Below are positions 1-8,393 of a stretch of DNA of 64,000 nucleotides, one piece after another (the first letter of the stretch is position 1; every line of letters begins with the position of its first letter). Source of the stretch: Paenibacillus taichungensis (lineage in GTDB: Bacteria; Bacillota; Bacilli; Paenibacillales; Paenibacillaceae); the NCBI RefSeq assembly GCF_003287275.1, contig NZ_QEVW01000009.1, positions 186,001 to 250,000 on the forward strand, written 5' to 3'. The notes under the pieces are model-generated. The model ran no database searches and was not told where the DNA came from. It was given only the letters and a program-made list of their open reading frames with translations. The position numbers and the translations under genes are program-made.

Positions 1-35
1 ATTAATTAAGTCGCTGTTTTAATATTTTTTACTGA

Positions 36-109
<74 letters not shown>

Positions 110-165
110 TTTAGTTTTACTGGATGATTTACAGCCATCATCTGAACGTTATACATTTTTGTTCA

Positions 166-239
166 GGGCCCTTAGCTCAGTTGGTTAGAGCGGTCGGCTC
201 ATAACCGATTGGTCACAGGTTCGAGTCCTGTAGGGCCCA
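166..239 (+). tRNA. tRNA-Ile2 (CAT, lysidine type)
   Basis: Full cloverleaf with a 7-bp GGGCCCT/AGGGCCC acceptor stem and anticodon CAT. The body resembles the minor isoleucine tRNA of E. coli (TTAGCTCAG, GGTTAGAGC, CTCATAA, TTGGTC), so I read it as the tRNA whose C34 is changed to lysidine by TilS rather than elongator tRNA-Met. Elongator Met is the alternative. CCA is not encoded. Confidence 0.9.
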
Positions 240-247
240 TTCTCTCA

Positions 248-274
248 AACCCCTTGCGAAGCAAGGGGTTTTTT
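248..274 (+). terminator. Intrinsic terminator of the tRNA pair
   Basis: A perfect 10-bp stem AACCCCTTGC/GCAAGGGGTT with a GAA loop runs into a T tract directly after tRNA-Ile2. Confidence 0.9.
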
Positions 275-316
275 CTATTATTACAAACTCGAAACTGAAT
301 ACTACCTGAGTCTGGA

Positions 317-361
317 ACAAGCCTGCAAAAGCTCGATGGTGATGAGCTTTTGCAGGCTTGT
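317..361. repeat. Perfect 18-bp inverted repeat
   Basis: The arms ACAAGCCTGCAAAAGCTC (317-334) and their exact complement (344-361) flank a 9-base loop. There is no good T tract after it, so it is not a typical terminator. It sits in the spacer between the tRNA terminator and the next gene. Confidence 0.85.
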
Positions 362-481
362 CTGGTTTATCAAGGTTTTGTTGTTGTATTCCCTTTTAAA
401 AAAGAACCGGTACTACTTTTAAGGATACTAGCGTACAAATATTGTAGTTAATCTGCGGTTTAAAGAGGAGGGATGGTTCAA

Positions 482-850
482 TTGCCAAACTCTACAGGGT
501 TGATTTACAATTCGCCAACAGGTACAAGTATGGCTACTCAGATTCTTGTAACTTGTTTAAATGATTCACTTAATATTCCTGTGAATATCGAGATTGAGGT
601 GTTTAAGTGGGACACTACTCAGAATGCCAGAATTCCAATCGGGCACGATTTATTTCAATTAGGACCCCAAGCTTCTCAGACCTTGATTTATGCTCTGAAC
701 GGTGCAGCCTTTTATGAAGTCCAATCGGACTTTTTTAGTGCTACGAGTACGATCATTCATGTATATGGTATTGATTCTACGGGTGAGATTATTCAACGCG
801 TTTTACAGTCTGAAATGATATGGGTTGACCGGTTTACGAATATTCCTTAA
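482..850 (+). CDS. Hypothetical small beta-rich protein
   Basis: I do not recognise a family. The 122-residue product is rich in Ile, Thr, Ser and Asn with few charges, as in beta-sandwich surface proteins, and has no signal peptide or membrane segment. I chose the TTG at 482 because the strong AGGAGGG (466-472) touches the upstream ATG at 473 but lies 9 bases from this TTG; the next gene also starts TTG-CCA after a similar site. The spacing to that gene is 23 bases, so they probably form one operon. A structural or spore-surface role is only inference. The ATG at 473 would add three residues. Confidence 0.7.
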   Translation: MPNSTGLIYNSPTGTSMATQILVTCLNDSLNIPVNIEIEVFKWDTTQNARIPIGHDLFQLGPQASQTLIYALNGAAFYEVQSDFFSATSTIIHVYGIDSTGEIIQRVLQSEMIWVDRFTNIP

Positions 851-873
851 TTTGCGATTTGGAGGTGAGTGGT

Positions 874-2106
874 TTGCCAGTTGTAAATATTACAGGAGCA
901 CTTGGTGGAAATCAGTTCGAACCTTCTATAGCTACAAACGAATTGCTTCCCAATATTATGTGTGCGGTTGCTGTAGATACAAGTACAGGCCCTACGCTCA
1001 TTGGGTTTTACCGTTCAATTGATACTGGGCAGACATGGACAACGACACTTTTGCAGCAACCTGCCGGATATGCTGGCGCCGAAGCGCCAACGATTGATTA
1101 CACATTTCCGAGTACGTTCATAGTGACAGTCCATATATTTAACGGTGATAATGACGGTACAATTATTAGTTACACGTCCCTGGATGATGGGGTGACTTGG
1201 ACTCCTCCCGTATTTGTGAACAGGGGATATGGCCTTATCGTTCATAATGATGAACCGTATATTGCAGTGGATCGAACACCTGGAAGTCCTTATCGTGGTA
1301 ACGCGTATGTGGGGTATACACCTCTTGCTACATTGGCATCGTCTATTTTTTTGCAGAGATCATTAGATCAGGGGACAACATGGCAGATTCCAAGCCGAAT
1401 TTCAAGCCCAAGAGGTTTTCATGATAGAAGTGCTATAGCTATAGGTTTTACTGGTGAGGTATATGCAGGATATATTACTACGGGGCCGGATAGTCCGTAC
1501 GCTTTACTTCGCATCTCGTACGATGGAGGGGCTACATTTCAGCCACCTATTCAACAACAATCGACGTTGATCGCTTCTGTTGTGCCTGCACCATCTCCCT
1601 TACCTGTCACAAACTATGCTTTTCGAGTGCAGACGAACCTGGGCTTGGGTGCTGACATATCCAATGGAACCTTTAGTGGTACAGTCTATGCAACCTGGAA
1701 TGATGCGCGGAATGGATACACAGACATTTTCCTATGCAGTTCACCGGATGGGCTTCTATGGTCAGATCCCGTTAGCATTACCGGAGCACCTGCCGGGTCA
1801 CAAAATTTCTTCCCTTCCATCACCGTATCGCCATTCACAGGAACTGTAAGGGTTATTTATTATTCCAATCAAATTGATGGGTTTCTTTTAGATGTGTTTG
1901 TTGCTGAATCGTTTGACGGAGGAGCTACCTTTGCGAATCGCAGACTCACGACAACTTCGTTTAATCCCAATGGCAATTCCTCTACACCTACAGTATTAAT
2001 TGGTGATTATATCACCGCTACAACGTATGCTCCCGATAATTTGGCTGCAGTTTGGATGGCAACAACTCCGCCTACTGGTAAATTGGACGTTTACTTTGGA
2101 AGTTGA
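874..2106 (+). CDS. BNR/Asp-box sialidase-like beta-propeller protein
   Basis: The 410-residue product carries at least six Asp-box (BNR) motifs of the form S-x-D-x-G-x-T-W, for example SIDTGQTW (~48-55), SLDDGVTW (~102-109), SLDQGTTW (~163-170), SYDGGATF (~215-222), then further ones near 290 and 350. Such repeats mark six-bladed propellers of exo-sialidases and related proteins. I see no signal peptide and cannot identify the sialidase arginine triad, so enzymatic activity is uncertain. The TTG at 874 is preferred over the TTG at 859 because GGAGGTGA (861-868) stands 5 bases before it. It follows the 482-850 gene and ends before a terminator, so the pair is probably cotranscribed. Confidence 0.8.
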   Translation: MPVVNITGALGGNQFEPSIATNELLPNIMCAVAVDTSTGPTLIGFYRSIDTGQTWTTTLLQQPAGYAGAEAPTIDYTFPSTFIVTVHIFNGDNDGTIISYTSLDDGVTWTPPVFVNRGYGLIVHNDEPYIAVDRTPGSPYRGNAYVGYTPLATLASSIFLQRSLDQGTTWQIPSRISSPRGFHDRSAIAIGFTGEVYAGYITTGPDSPYALLRISYDGGATFQPPIQQQSTLIASVVPAPSPLPVTNYAFRVQTNLGLGADISNGTFSGTVYATWNDARNGYTDIFLCSSPDGLLWSDPVSITGAPAGSQNFFPSITVSPFTGTVRVIYYSNQIDGFLLDVFVAESFDGGATFANRRLTTTSFNPNGNSSTPTVLIGDYITATTYAPDNLAAVWMATTPPTGKLDVYFGS

Positions 2107-2155
2107 TGAATTCCAAGTAAGGATGAGAATATTTTAAATAAACCACTGTGGAAAA

Positions 2156-2188
2156 GCTCTGTTGGCACAATGCCAGCAGAGTTTTTTA
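2156..2188 (+). terminator. Intrinsic terminator
   Basis: An 11-bp stem CTCTGTTGGCA/TGCCAGCAGAG (one G-T pair) with a 3-base loop, followed by six Ts, ends the 482-2106 operon. Confidence 0.9.
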
Positions 2189-2288
2189 TGAAAGGTGAGT
2201 GCTAAAGAATTTGTAATAAAGCTGATAAAATAAATATATGGTATCATTGCTAAAATATGTGTTAAGAAGGTGGTGACAATTTAAAGCT

Positions 2289-2486
2289 ATGAATGGTGCT
2301 AGTGCTGTGAGTTTTGTAGGGATTTTAACTATATTTATTTTCATTGGTCTGGTAGGTCTGATTTTATATGCTGTGTTTTCTATGGCAATAAAAAAATCAG
2401 GTTTAAGAGAGGAAATATCAGGTTTGAAGCGAGAGATTCGATTATTAAATCAGAAAATGGAGAAAAACGATCATAATATCGAGTAA
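2289..2486 (+). CDS. Small single-pass membrane protein with coiled coil
   Basis: The 65-residue product has one membrane segment (about residues 8-34, very rich in Ile, Leu, Val and Phe) followed by a charged heptad-like helix with Leu/Ile spacing (residues 38-60), so it is likely an N-terminally anchored protein with a cytoplasmic coiled coil. The family is unknown. The ribosome binding site AAGGTGGTGA ends 12 bases before the ATG, which is rather far. It stands alone between terminators and unrelated genes. It is too small to assign a function. Confidence 0.65.
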   Translation: MNGASAVSFVGILTIFIFIGLVGLILYAVFSMAIKKSGLREEISGLKREIRLLNQKMEKNDHNIE

Positions 2487-2638
2487 GCCATTTAAAAAAA
2501 AGAAGAATGTTCAATAATCAATTGCAAATTTGAAAGTCAAAGAAGGAGAGGCACTGCTGTAATAATACGGGCAGTGTCTTTTTAGTGTGCCCTTTTTTCG
2601 GAATATCAGTGTCTGTCCATGCCACATTACAAATCTCA

Positions 2639-2647
2639 CATATACTA
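2639..2647 (+). promoter_or_regulatory. SigK-like -10 element
   Basis: CATATACTA fits the CATAnnnTA consensus of late mother-cell sporulation promoters and lies 31 bases before the next ATG. The -35 part (AC) is not clear. Confidence 0.4.
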
Positions 2648-2677
2648 TCATATTCCAAACAATAGGAGGTAGATTTC

Positions 2678-3103
2678 ATGAGCCAATTTATTGATGCGAG
2701 AACGTCGCAGAATGCAAGTTTGGCGAATTCTATTGCAATACCGATCCTTGTTATTAATACGCCACAATTATTTGGTCAGATTGGACTTGTAACTACTGCG
2801 GGTATTGGTGCCAATCCGCGTGTGCAATTCAAAGGGACCGTTTCAGTTCAACTTCCCTTGGCTCTCGTTGGAATAACGATAACGATTGTCAGAGGAACCT
2901 TGGCAACGGACCCTGTCATCTATTCTGCGACGTCTACGTTTAGCTTGAGCATCCTGGCTCCTCAAGTCATTACGTTCTCTGCGGATGATTTCAACCCACC
3001 GATCACACCTCAATTAACGTACACCGCATTCGTCAGCTCTAACTTGCTGGGTACGATTCGTGTAGGTCCAGAGAACTTTGATGGAGTCTTGTATTCGGAC
3101 TAA
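2678..3103 (+). CDS. Hypothetical beta-rich protein, possible spore-surface protein
   Basis: The 141-residue product alternates hydrophobic residues with Thr, Ser and Asn throughout and has neither a signal peptide nor a membrane helix. The pattern (VQFKGTVSVQLP, ITIVRGT, FSADD) recalls the C-terminal jelly-roll domains of exosporium filament proteins of the BclA/BclB kind, but I see no collagen-like Gly-x-x repeats, so this is only a suggestion. GGAGG lies a proper distance before the ATG, and a SigK-like -10 element stands 31 bases upstream, which fits expression in the mother cell. It is a monocistronic unit ended by a terminator. Confidence 0.7.
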   Translation: MSQFIDARTSQNASLANSIAIPILVINTPQLFGQIGLVTTAGIGANPRVQFKGTVSVQLPLALVGITITIVRGTLATDPVIYSATSTFSLSILAPQVITFSADDFNPPITPQLTYTAFVSSNLLGTIRVGPENFDGVLYSD

Positions 3104-3163
3104 CGTTGAATGCCCTTGCTAACAGTTCGTTATAAAAAAATCATTAATGTATTAAAAAGTATT

Positions 3164-3190
3164 ACCTGCCTTGAGAAAGGTAGGTTTTTT
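3164..3190 (+). terminator. Intrinsic terminator
   Basis: The stem ACCTGCCTT/AAGGTAGGT with a GAGA loop and a T tract follows the 2678-3103 gene. Confidence 0.9.
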
Positions 3191-3340
3191 CTATTTTACA
3201 GGGGTGCGGTTTAGCACTTCATTGGATCAGGCTTTGTTTATGATATAATGCGTTAGAGATTAAGGGAGCGGTCTATGCGGGCATGGAATTGTAAGTCCGA
3301 AATTCGATAAAATTATGAATGGAAAGCAGGTTTTCAACCA

Positions 3341-4891
3341 ATGATGCAAAACGAAGGACAACGGTTCCGCTTCAGTGAAGCTCCGGTATGGGACTGGCAG
3401 CGGGCATACTATGAACAGAAAGGGCTGCACGCTTGGACAGAGAATCAGGTTCCGCAATATATTACGAGTAATCCCATGATTGCAACGGCGTATGCCGAGA
3501 TGATTTTTGGTTTTCTTCAAGATCTCGCCAGCAAAGGAAAGACGGCCGAGGCAGTGACCATTCTGGAACTTGGAGCGGGCGTTGGCCGCTTGGCACACCA
3601 AATTCTGCTCAAACTGACAGAGTTGAAAGATTTTGCAGGCGTGGCGCTGCCAGCTTTTCGCTATGTAATGACCGATCTAGTTGAAGATAATGTATTGGCT
3701 TGGAGAGAGCATCCTTCTATGCAATCCTTTATTAATCAAGGGATACTGGATTTTGCACGTTTTGACGCAGTACAGGATACGGTGTTGAATCTGGTGGTAG
3801 CGGATACAGTTATTCGACCAGGCGATCTGAAGCAACCTTTGCTGTTGATTGCCAATTACTTTTTTGACAGCATTCCACAGGAATTAATTTATGTTGGTGA
3901 GGGTGAGATATATGAGTGTGACGTATTCGTCCAATCTCCAGAACGTTCTCTTGTTTCCGAACCTGCCGAATTGCTGGAAAACATGACACTGAGTTATGAA
4001 TACAGCCGCGCACCTGAGTACAGTGCGGAGAACTATGCATATCAGGAACTTATTGCACTATACAAGGAAGAGTTGGAGGATTCGCACATTTTGTTCCCGG
4101 CAATTGGTCTGTCATGCCTCGAACGATTGAATAGGTTATCAGAGTCAGGGTATGTGTTGATTACTGCGGACAAAGGAGACCATCGACTGGACAACTGGAA
4201 GTTTGCCGAGCCACCTGAATTCGTACTTCATGGGAGTTTTTCTTTAACGGCAAATTATCATGCCATTCAATATGTGTTGGAAGGGCAAGGAGCCCACACT
4301 TCCTTTACAACACATCATTATAAGGATCTGAACGTTGGATGTATGTTGATGGTGGACGAGCCGTTAGGGTACGTGAACACAAGGCTGGCATATCACCGAT
4401 TTGTTGAACGTTTTGGACCCGACGATTTCTTTAGTATAAAAGAATGGATGGATCATCAGGTTGAGCGGATGGAACTGAAGCAGATTATACCGTTCTGGCG
4501 TCTGGGCGGATATGATGCTGAGTTTTTGATTCATAGTGCCAACCGAATTTCGAATCTTCTCCCGGATGCAAGCGATGAGGAAATGCTTGATATTCAGTCT
4601 GGAATTCACGTCATGTGGTCTTCATATTATGTAATGGAGCGATTAGGAGATGTGGCGTTTCTTGCAGGTCAGTTGTTATATGGGATGTACATGTATGGGG
4701 ACGCCAAGCGGTTTCTGGAGCTGGCGTTAGATGCTGATTCGAGAAAACAGGACTCGGCGGTACTGTATGACTTGGCCGTGTGTTGTTATGAACTCGAACT
4801 GGAAGAAGAAGCACTGGCTTACACGCGGAAAGTACTGGCATTGGAACCTGATCATGAAGAGGCAATGGATTTGCTGAAAAGTTTCGAATGA
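3341..4891 (+). CDS. SAM-dependent methyltransferase (MidA-like) with TPR tail
   Basis: The 516-residue protein has a class I methyltransferase fold in its N-terminal half: the glycine-rich SAM motif ILELGAGVGRLAHQ at about residues 74-87, and a later NYFFDSIPQE segment like that of the SAM-dependent MidA/NDUFAF7 group. The last ~120 residues look like helical TPR repeats (ALDADSRKQDSAVLYDLAVCCYE and a following ALEPDHEEAM). The substrate is unknown; MidA relatives methylate protein arginine. Two ATGs (3341 and 3344) occur in tandem and the ribosome binding site is weak. The gene is a solo transcript with a possible TATAAT box near 3244. Confidence 0.8.
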   Translation: MMQNEGQRFRFSEAPVWDWQRAYYEQKGLHAWTENQVPQYITSNPMIATAYAEMIFGFLQDLASKGKTAEAVTILELGAGVGRLAHQILLKLTELKDFAGVALPAFRYVMTDLVEDNVLAWREHPSMQSFINQGILDFARFDAVQDTVLNLVVADTVIRPGDLKQPLLLIANYFFDSIPQELIYVGEGEIYECDVFVQSPERSLVSEPAELLENMTLSYEYSRAPEYSAENYAYQELIALYKEELEDSHILFPAIGLSCLERLNRLSESGYVLITADKGDHRLDNWKFAEPPEFVLHGSFSLTANYHAIQYVLEGQGAHTSFTTHHYKDLNVGCMLMVDEPLGYVNTRLAYHRFVERFGPDDFFSIKEWMDHQVERMELKQIIPFWRLGGYDAEFLIHSANRISNLLPDASDEEMLDIQSGIHVMWSSYYVMERLGDVAFLAGQLLYGMYMYGDAKRFLELALDADSRKQDSAVLYDLAVCCYELELEEEALAYTRKVLALEPDHEEAMDLLKSFE

Positions 4892-4978
4892 CTATAAAGA
4901 TTGAAACTAACTTCTCTTTATCGTATTATTAGGATGATCACACAAAAATTTCCTGTAAACGGAAGAGGAGATGAGAAC

Positions 4979-5149
4979 ATGAAGAAGGTTCTGAGCATTT
5001 TGCTTTATCCGCTTGCGGCGGTTGTGGGGGCGTTGGGCGCGAATTCAGCTGCGACTGGTGATATGGTACTTTTTGCGAAAGATATAGCTACAGATCGAGG
5101 TTATGACGGGCAGGAGATTTATGATAGAATTGAACACAGAAATTCCTAA
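4979..5149 (+). CDS. Small protein with hydrophobic N-terminus
   Basis: Starting at the ATG at 4979, which has GAGGAGATGA upstream, gives 56 residues: a short Lys-Lys start, one hydrophobic segment (residues 4-24, Leu/Val/Ala/Gly) and a charged tail. The longer reading frame from 4901 has no ribosome binding site. The hydrophobic part lacks a lipobox and could be either a signal sequence or an anchor. No family is recognised; it lies 87 bases after the methyltransferase and may be cotranscribed with it. Confidence 0.6.
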   Translation: MKKVLSILLYPLAAVVGALGANSAATGDMVLFAKDIATDRGYDGQEIYDRIEHRNS

Positions 5150-5202
5150 ATTCCTAACTACATATCATTTCAACTGTAAAAGTAATTGTTAGACGGAGCG
5201 AT

Positions 5203-5268
5203 ATGCCAAAGACAATTACTCTTGAAGCAAAGTGTGATGAGCAGGAATCCTGCCTGTACAGCCTTTAA
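5203..5268 (+). CDS. Candidate 21-residue micro-ORF
   Basis: ATG at 5203 has a GGAG motif 5 bases upstream; the frame encodes 21 residues with two cysteines (KCDEQESC core) and stops exactly at the base of a terminator hairpin. The position between gene and terminator fits a small peptide gene, but a reading frame this short can arise by chance. Confidence 0.3.
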   Translation: MPKTITLEAKCDEQESCLYSL

Positions 5269-5309
5269 GCTGGTTTCGTACCTAATTTAGGTATGAACCG
5301 GCTTTTATT
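5266..5309 (+). terminator. Intrinsic terminator
   Basis: AAGC-TGGTTTCGTACC pairs with GGTATGAACCGGCTT around a TAATTTA loop, followed by TTATTT. Confidence 0.8.
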
Positions 5310-5328
5310 TATGAATGGGGGATAAACG

Positions 5329-6003
5329 TTGAAGATTATTATTGGACAACCCATGTTGGAACAACAATTGCTGCAACTGGAAGCGGAATTGAAACAATAT
5401 CCAGAAGTGGATGTGTTGCTCTTTCCTGAGGGATACCTGAATCAGAACGTGGAAGAGGCTAGGCATCTGGCGGCTGTATATGGAACGATGATTATATCAG
5501 GTCATCGCAGGTTGGATGAACGTCCCAAGGACCGTGCGGTCATCATTAACAAAGCTGGGGAGACTGTATTGGAGAAGGCGAAGTATACCGCTGCTGAGGT
5601 CGTTAAGGAACAGGACTGGAGCATAAGCACCTTGTTATGTGATGAGCTGGTGCTGCAAGGTTTTCGTAACGAGAATATTGGTAGAGTGGATATCGTTATG
5701 CATTCCATTGGAGTGGGGATGTTCAGTGAAGAGCAGTACACAGAGTGGATTGAAGAAGCTCGGCAGATGGCGATACAACATCAATGCATTGTTATGGGGA
5801 CAAGCCATGCCGATGGCTCGTATCGTGACAGTGAAATTTCAATTCCAATCGCCTATTGTATTGCTCCGGATGGTCAGGTGGTCTTGGCGTCCAGAAACGA
5901 TACACGTACTCGTTTGATTGTCCTTGAGAAGAAAAATACAGCAGACCTCTATCGTGAAGTAACAGGAAGTAATGTGAACATCCAAGTCATTCCTTCGGCA
6001 TAA
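5329..6003 (+). CDS. Carbon-nitrogen hydrolase (nitrilase) family protein
   Basis: The 224-residue product follows the nitrilase layout: the catalytic Glu in LLFPEGY (~residue 54), a Lys in EKAKYTAAE (~85), and a Cys in LLCDEL (~104) at the place of the usual CYDxxFPE. The segment after the cysteine is not canonical (MHSIGVGMF instead of the PANW-type sequence) and the protein is shorter than the usual ~270 residues, so it may be a divergent amidase or an inactive homologue. The TTG start at 5329 is supported by GGGGGAT 5 bases before it. Monocistronic. Confidence 0.7.
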   Translation: MKIIIGQPMLEQQLLQLEAELKQYPEVDVLLFPEGYLNQNVEEARHLAAVYGTMIISGHRRLDERPKDRAVIINKAGETVLEKAKYTAAEVVKEQDWSISTLLCDELVLQGFRNENIGRVDIVMHSIGVGMFSEEQYTEWIEEARQMAIQHQCIVMGTSHADGSYRDSEISIPIAYCIAPDGQVVLASRNDTRTRLIVLEKKNTADLYREVTGSNVNIQVIPSA

Positions 6004-6076
6004 TTCAACTGACAAAACACACAATGAATGGGCTGGATAGCTTGCCGTATAGCCCGGTCATTAATGTTCGAATCGA

Positions 6077-6085
6077 CATATGTTA
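6077..6085 (+). promoter_or_regulatory. SigK-like -10 element of the yjcZ-like gene
   Basis: CATATGTTA matches CATAnnnTA and lies 34 bases before the ATG of a YjcZ-family spore protein gene. No clear -35 AC was found at the expected distance. Confidence 0.45.
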
Positions 6086-6119
6086 TGGCATACCTTGAAA
6101 TTCAAAGGAGGCCAATCAA

Positions 6120-6245
6120 ATGAGTAATGTTGGATACGGTTGTAATAATGTTGGAGGAGTAGGGACCGGTATTTGTACTTCCACTGCCGCAATTCTGGTA
6201 CTCTTCATCCTGCTCGTAATCATCACTAAATCTTTCTGGCTGTAA
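6120..6245 (+). CDS. YjcZ family sporulation protein (copy 1)
   Basis: A 41-residue product with a Gly/Asn/Cys-rich N-terminus and a single hydrophobic segment, STAAILVLFILLVII, the signature of YjcZ-family small spore membrane proteins. The ribosome binding site AAAGGAGGCC lies 7 bases before the ATG. It has two cysteines in the N-terminal part, unlike the paralogue at 19565-19696, with which it shares the C-terminal half. It is flanked by a SigK-like -10 element and a terminator, so it is likely expressed alone late in sporulation. Confidence 0.9.
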   Translation: MSNVGYGCNNVGGVGTGICTSTAAILVLFILLVIITKSFWL

Positions 6246-6283
6246 GCCACTACAGAACAAGGTGAGATTCTGGTTACGTGTAT

Positions 6284-6312
6284 GCTCCGCTGAGACTTCA
6301 GCGGGGCTTTTC
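6284..6312 (+). terminator. Intrinsic terminator
   Basis: GCTCCGCTGA/TTCAGCGGGGC hairpin with TTTT follows the YjcZ-type gene. Confidence 0.85.
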
Positions 6313-6416
6313 TGCGTTTCTATGAAAAAAATGATATGATGAAAGAGATTTGACAACCGAAAACAATGTGCTTAAAATCACATAAGAGACTAATAATAGA
6401 GATTGAAGGGATAGCA

Positions 6417-6746
6417 ATGCCGTTTATTCGTTTTAAAGGATTCACAGGACCCCAACTGGAGGAAGTTGTACCCCGCATCACGGAGCAATTTGCATTGATT
6501 ACCAATATTCCGCGGGAGAGAATGAAGGCAGAACGTCATGACGTACAAGCCCTTACTCCTTCTCCGGCTTCAGTAGAGATCTTGATGTTCCAACGTGATC
6601 AGGAGATTCATAATCGGATTGCTTCCTCAATGCAGGCTATTTTGGAAGAAGCGGATTTGCCTGATGTGCATATTTTCTTCAATATACTGTCACCAGCGTT
6701 GTATTATAAACAGGGCAAACCGTTGACAGATTACCGATTGGATTGA
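6417..6746 (+). CDS. DUF1904 family protein
   Basis: Starting at the ATG at 6417 (AAGGG upstream), the 109-residue product begins MPFIRFKGF, as DUF1904 proteins do, and keeps their length and small tautomerase-like alpha/beta pattern. The function is unknown; a fold related to 4-oxalocrotonate tautomerase is plausible. The upstream extension to 6366 has no ribosome binding site. A terminator follows. Confidence 0.8.
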   Translation: MPFIRFKGFTGPQLEEVVPRITEQFALITNIPRERMKAERHDVQALTPSPASVEILMFQRDQEIHNRIASSMQAILEEADLPDVHIFFNILSPALYYKQGKPLTDYRLD

Positions 6747-6756
6747 GAATAAAAGG

Positions 6757-6814
6757 GCTGCTTCGATAATGTTCGGAAGCAGCGGAGACGAGCAGATGTT
6801 GCTCGTCTTTTTTT
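6757..6814 (+). terminator. Double hairpin terminator
   Basis: A first hairpin GCTGCTTC/GGAAGCAGC (6757-6783) is followed by GACGAGCA/TGCTCGTC with seven Ts. It ends the DUF1904 gene; the reverse strand lacks a T tract. Confidence 0.85.
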
Positions 6815-6817
6815 GAT

Positions 6818-8020
6818 TCAATCATTTTGGTCTTTGATTCTATTTAATCGGAAAGAGCACAAAGAGGATATGATGAATAAGGCACCACCAATCAAATACA
6901 CCAGCCGAACTCCCATTTGGTCAGCAATCAGACCAAAGACTACCGTAGATATGCTCATGGCAGTGGATAGAATAATTCCATGCGCTGCGTATACCGTGGA
7001 CAAGGATTCGACGGGCATACTTCTCTGAAAAGCGGTTTGCTGAGCCACATCTCGGATCTGATAAGCGGGACCCATAAGCACACACAATACCAGAGCAAGC
7101 CAAGGAAGGCTGTTTAAACCGTATGTGATGGTCAGCAAGCTGAAGAGCAGAGAGCCTACGGCCATACTTGAGATTAGGTGCTTCTGTATGCGAGAGGCTA
7201 GGGCGATGGCTAAAATCCCCCCAAGAATGGTACCGGCAGAATAACTGGAGTTGATAAGTCCCCACCAACCTTCTTGTTGGCCCAAAGCTTCTTTCACAAA
7301 AGCAAGCGTGATAGCGCCAATCCAGATGGAGCCAGCAAGACCTCCAACCAGATCCATGAACGTTATCAGGCGCAGCGACCGATTTTTCCAAAGAATAAGC
7401 CAGCCTTCCGTTAATACATTCCAGCTGGAAGTGGATTTCTCGACTTTCTCCTGAATATTGCGGGTAAGTGAACTGATCGTAATCATTAAGAGCAGAACAG
7501 CCCAGGATAAGCTTGTAGCCGCCCAGAATGCTTGTGAAGCCCCCCAGTACATAACGATGTATCCTGTCATCGCATATCCAATGATCGTCACGGTCTGAGT
7601 GGAAAACGAGAGAAAACTATTCGCCTTCACCAGATCTTCTCCTTGAACCAATCGTGGAGTTAATGTGTTTATTAATGGAGATTCCCATCCGTCCAGGAGC
7701 GAGAGGATCGCTGTTCCCACAAGCAGAAAAGGAATATGAGCAGTGAGATCGGTAAATGCAATGGCGATTCCGGTAATCAGCAATGTTTTGGCTAAAGGAA
7801 TGCTAACAATCAGCCTGGAGAATGCGAAACGGTTCACAAGCAATGGTACAGTAAAGCCTGCGACGATACGCGCTAACATTTGAATGAATGGAAACAGTGC
7901 AGCGTAAAGGACAGACCCAGTCTGACCGTAAATAAATGTTGTAATAACCATGATATATATAACATTAATGAGAGAAAGCAGCGTTTTGGCAGCCCAATAT
8001 GGATAAAATGCGATGTTCAT
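6818..8020 (-). CDS. MFS transporter (MFS_3-type exporter)
   Basis: The 400-residue product has about twelve hydrophobic segments and the features of the major facilitator family group that holds EntS and macrolide exporters (a loop ending in LDGWESPLINTLTPRLV after helix 4; a motif around QIRDVAQQTAFQRSMP in the second half). Substrate unknown. I chose the ATG at 8020 (GGAAAGG upstream); the TTG at 8041 would add seven residues. Downstream of the DUF6199-like gene but separated by a terminator, so probably its own unit. Confidence 0.85.
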   Translation of the reverse strand: MNIAFYPYWAAKTLLSLINVIYIMVITTFIYGQTGSVLYAALFPFIQMLARIVAGFTVPLLVNRFAFSRLIVSIPLAKTLLITGIAIAFTDLTAHIPFLLVGTAILSLLDGWESPLINTLTPRLVQGEDLVKANSFLSFSTQTVTIIGYAMTGYIVMYWGASQAFWAATSLSWAVLLLMITISSLTRNIQEKVEKSTSSWNVLTEGWLILWKNRSLRLITFMDLVGGLAGSIWIGAITLAFVKEALGQQEGWWGLINSSYSAGTILGGILAIALASRIQKHLISSMAVGSLLFSLLTITYGLNSLPWLALVLCVLMGPAYQIRDVAQQTAFQRSMPVESLSTVYAAHGIILSTAMSISTVVFGLIADQMGVRLVYLIGGALFIISSLCSFRLNRIKDQND

Positions 8021-8115
8021 GCTAAGGTGTCCTTTCCACAACGATAGTTATATATTACGGGGATCGTTGCAAACGCACCACAAACAAAGTTGTCATTTTC
8101 CCGTCATTGAAGCAG

Positions 8116-8147
8116 CAAAAAAGCAGCTGTCCCAAGAAACAGCTGCC
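8116..8147 (-). terminator. Intrinsic terminator (minus strand)
   Basis: On the minus strand GCAGCTGT/ACAGCTGC is followed by six Ts; it ends the 8165-8353 gene. Confidence 0.85.
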
Positions 8148-8164
8148 ATTCTGGTTTCTATTAT

Positions 8165-8353
8165 TCAAGCCACAACGAGCGAAAAAGCGATAAGCAGCAT
8201 CAACAGACTGGTCATTCTGGTCATCGCCATGTATGGTCTGCTGGGTTCAGACTCTCCCTTGGAAATCCAGCCGTAACGCAAATACCAGCCAAATTTCGGG
8301 AAGCACAGATTGATGATACAAAGTGTCATGAATATAAAAAAGAGGGTTCGCAT
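8165..8353 (-). CDS. DUF6199-like small membrane protein
   Basis: The 62-residue product has two hydrophobic segments (residues 3-17 and 45-61) with a conserved-looking linker FGWYLRYGWISKGESEPS, which resembles DUF6199 proteins (pattern P..W.L..GW..K..EPS..Y....R). AGGAAGG precedes the ATG. It follows the micropeptide gene at 8394-8462 by 40 bases and the two probably share a transcript ended by the terminator at 8116. No function known. Confidence 0.7.
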   Translation of the reverse strand: MRTLFFIFMTLCIINLCFPKFGWYLRYGWISKGESEPSRPYMAMTRMTSLLMLLIAFSLVVA

Positions 8354-8393
8354 ACCCGATCTTCCTTCCTCATTTTACATGACCGGCTCAACA

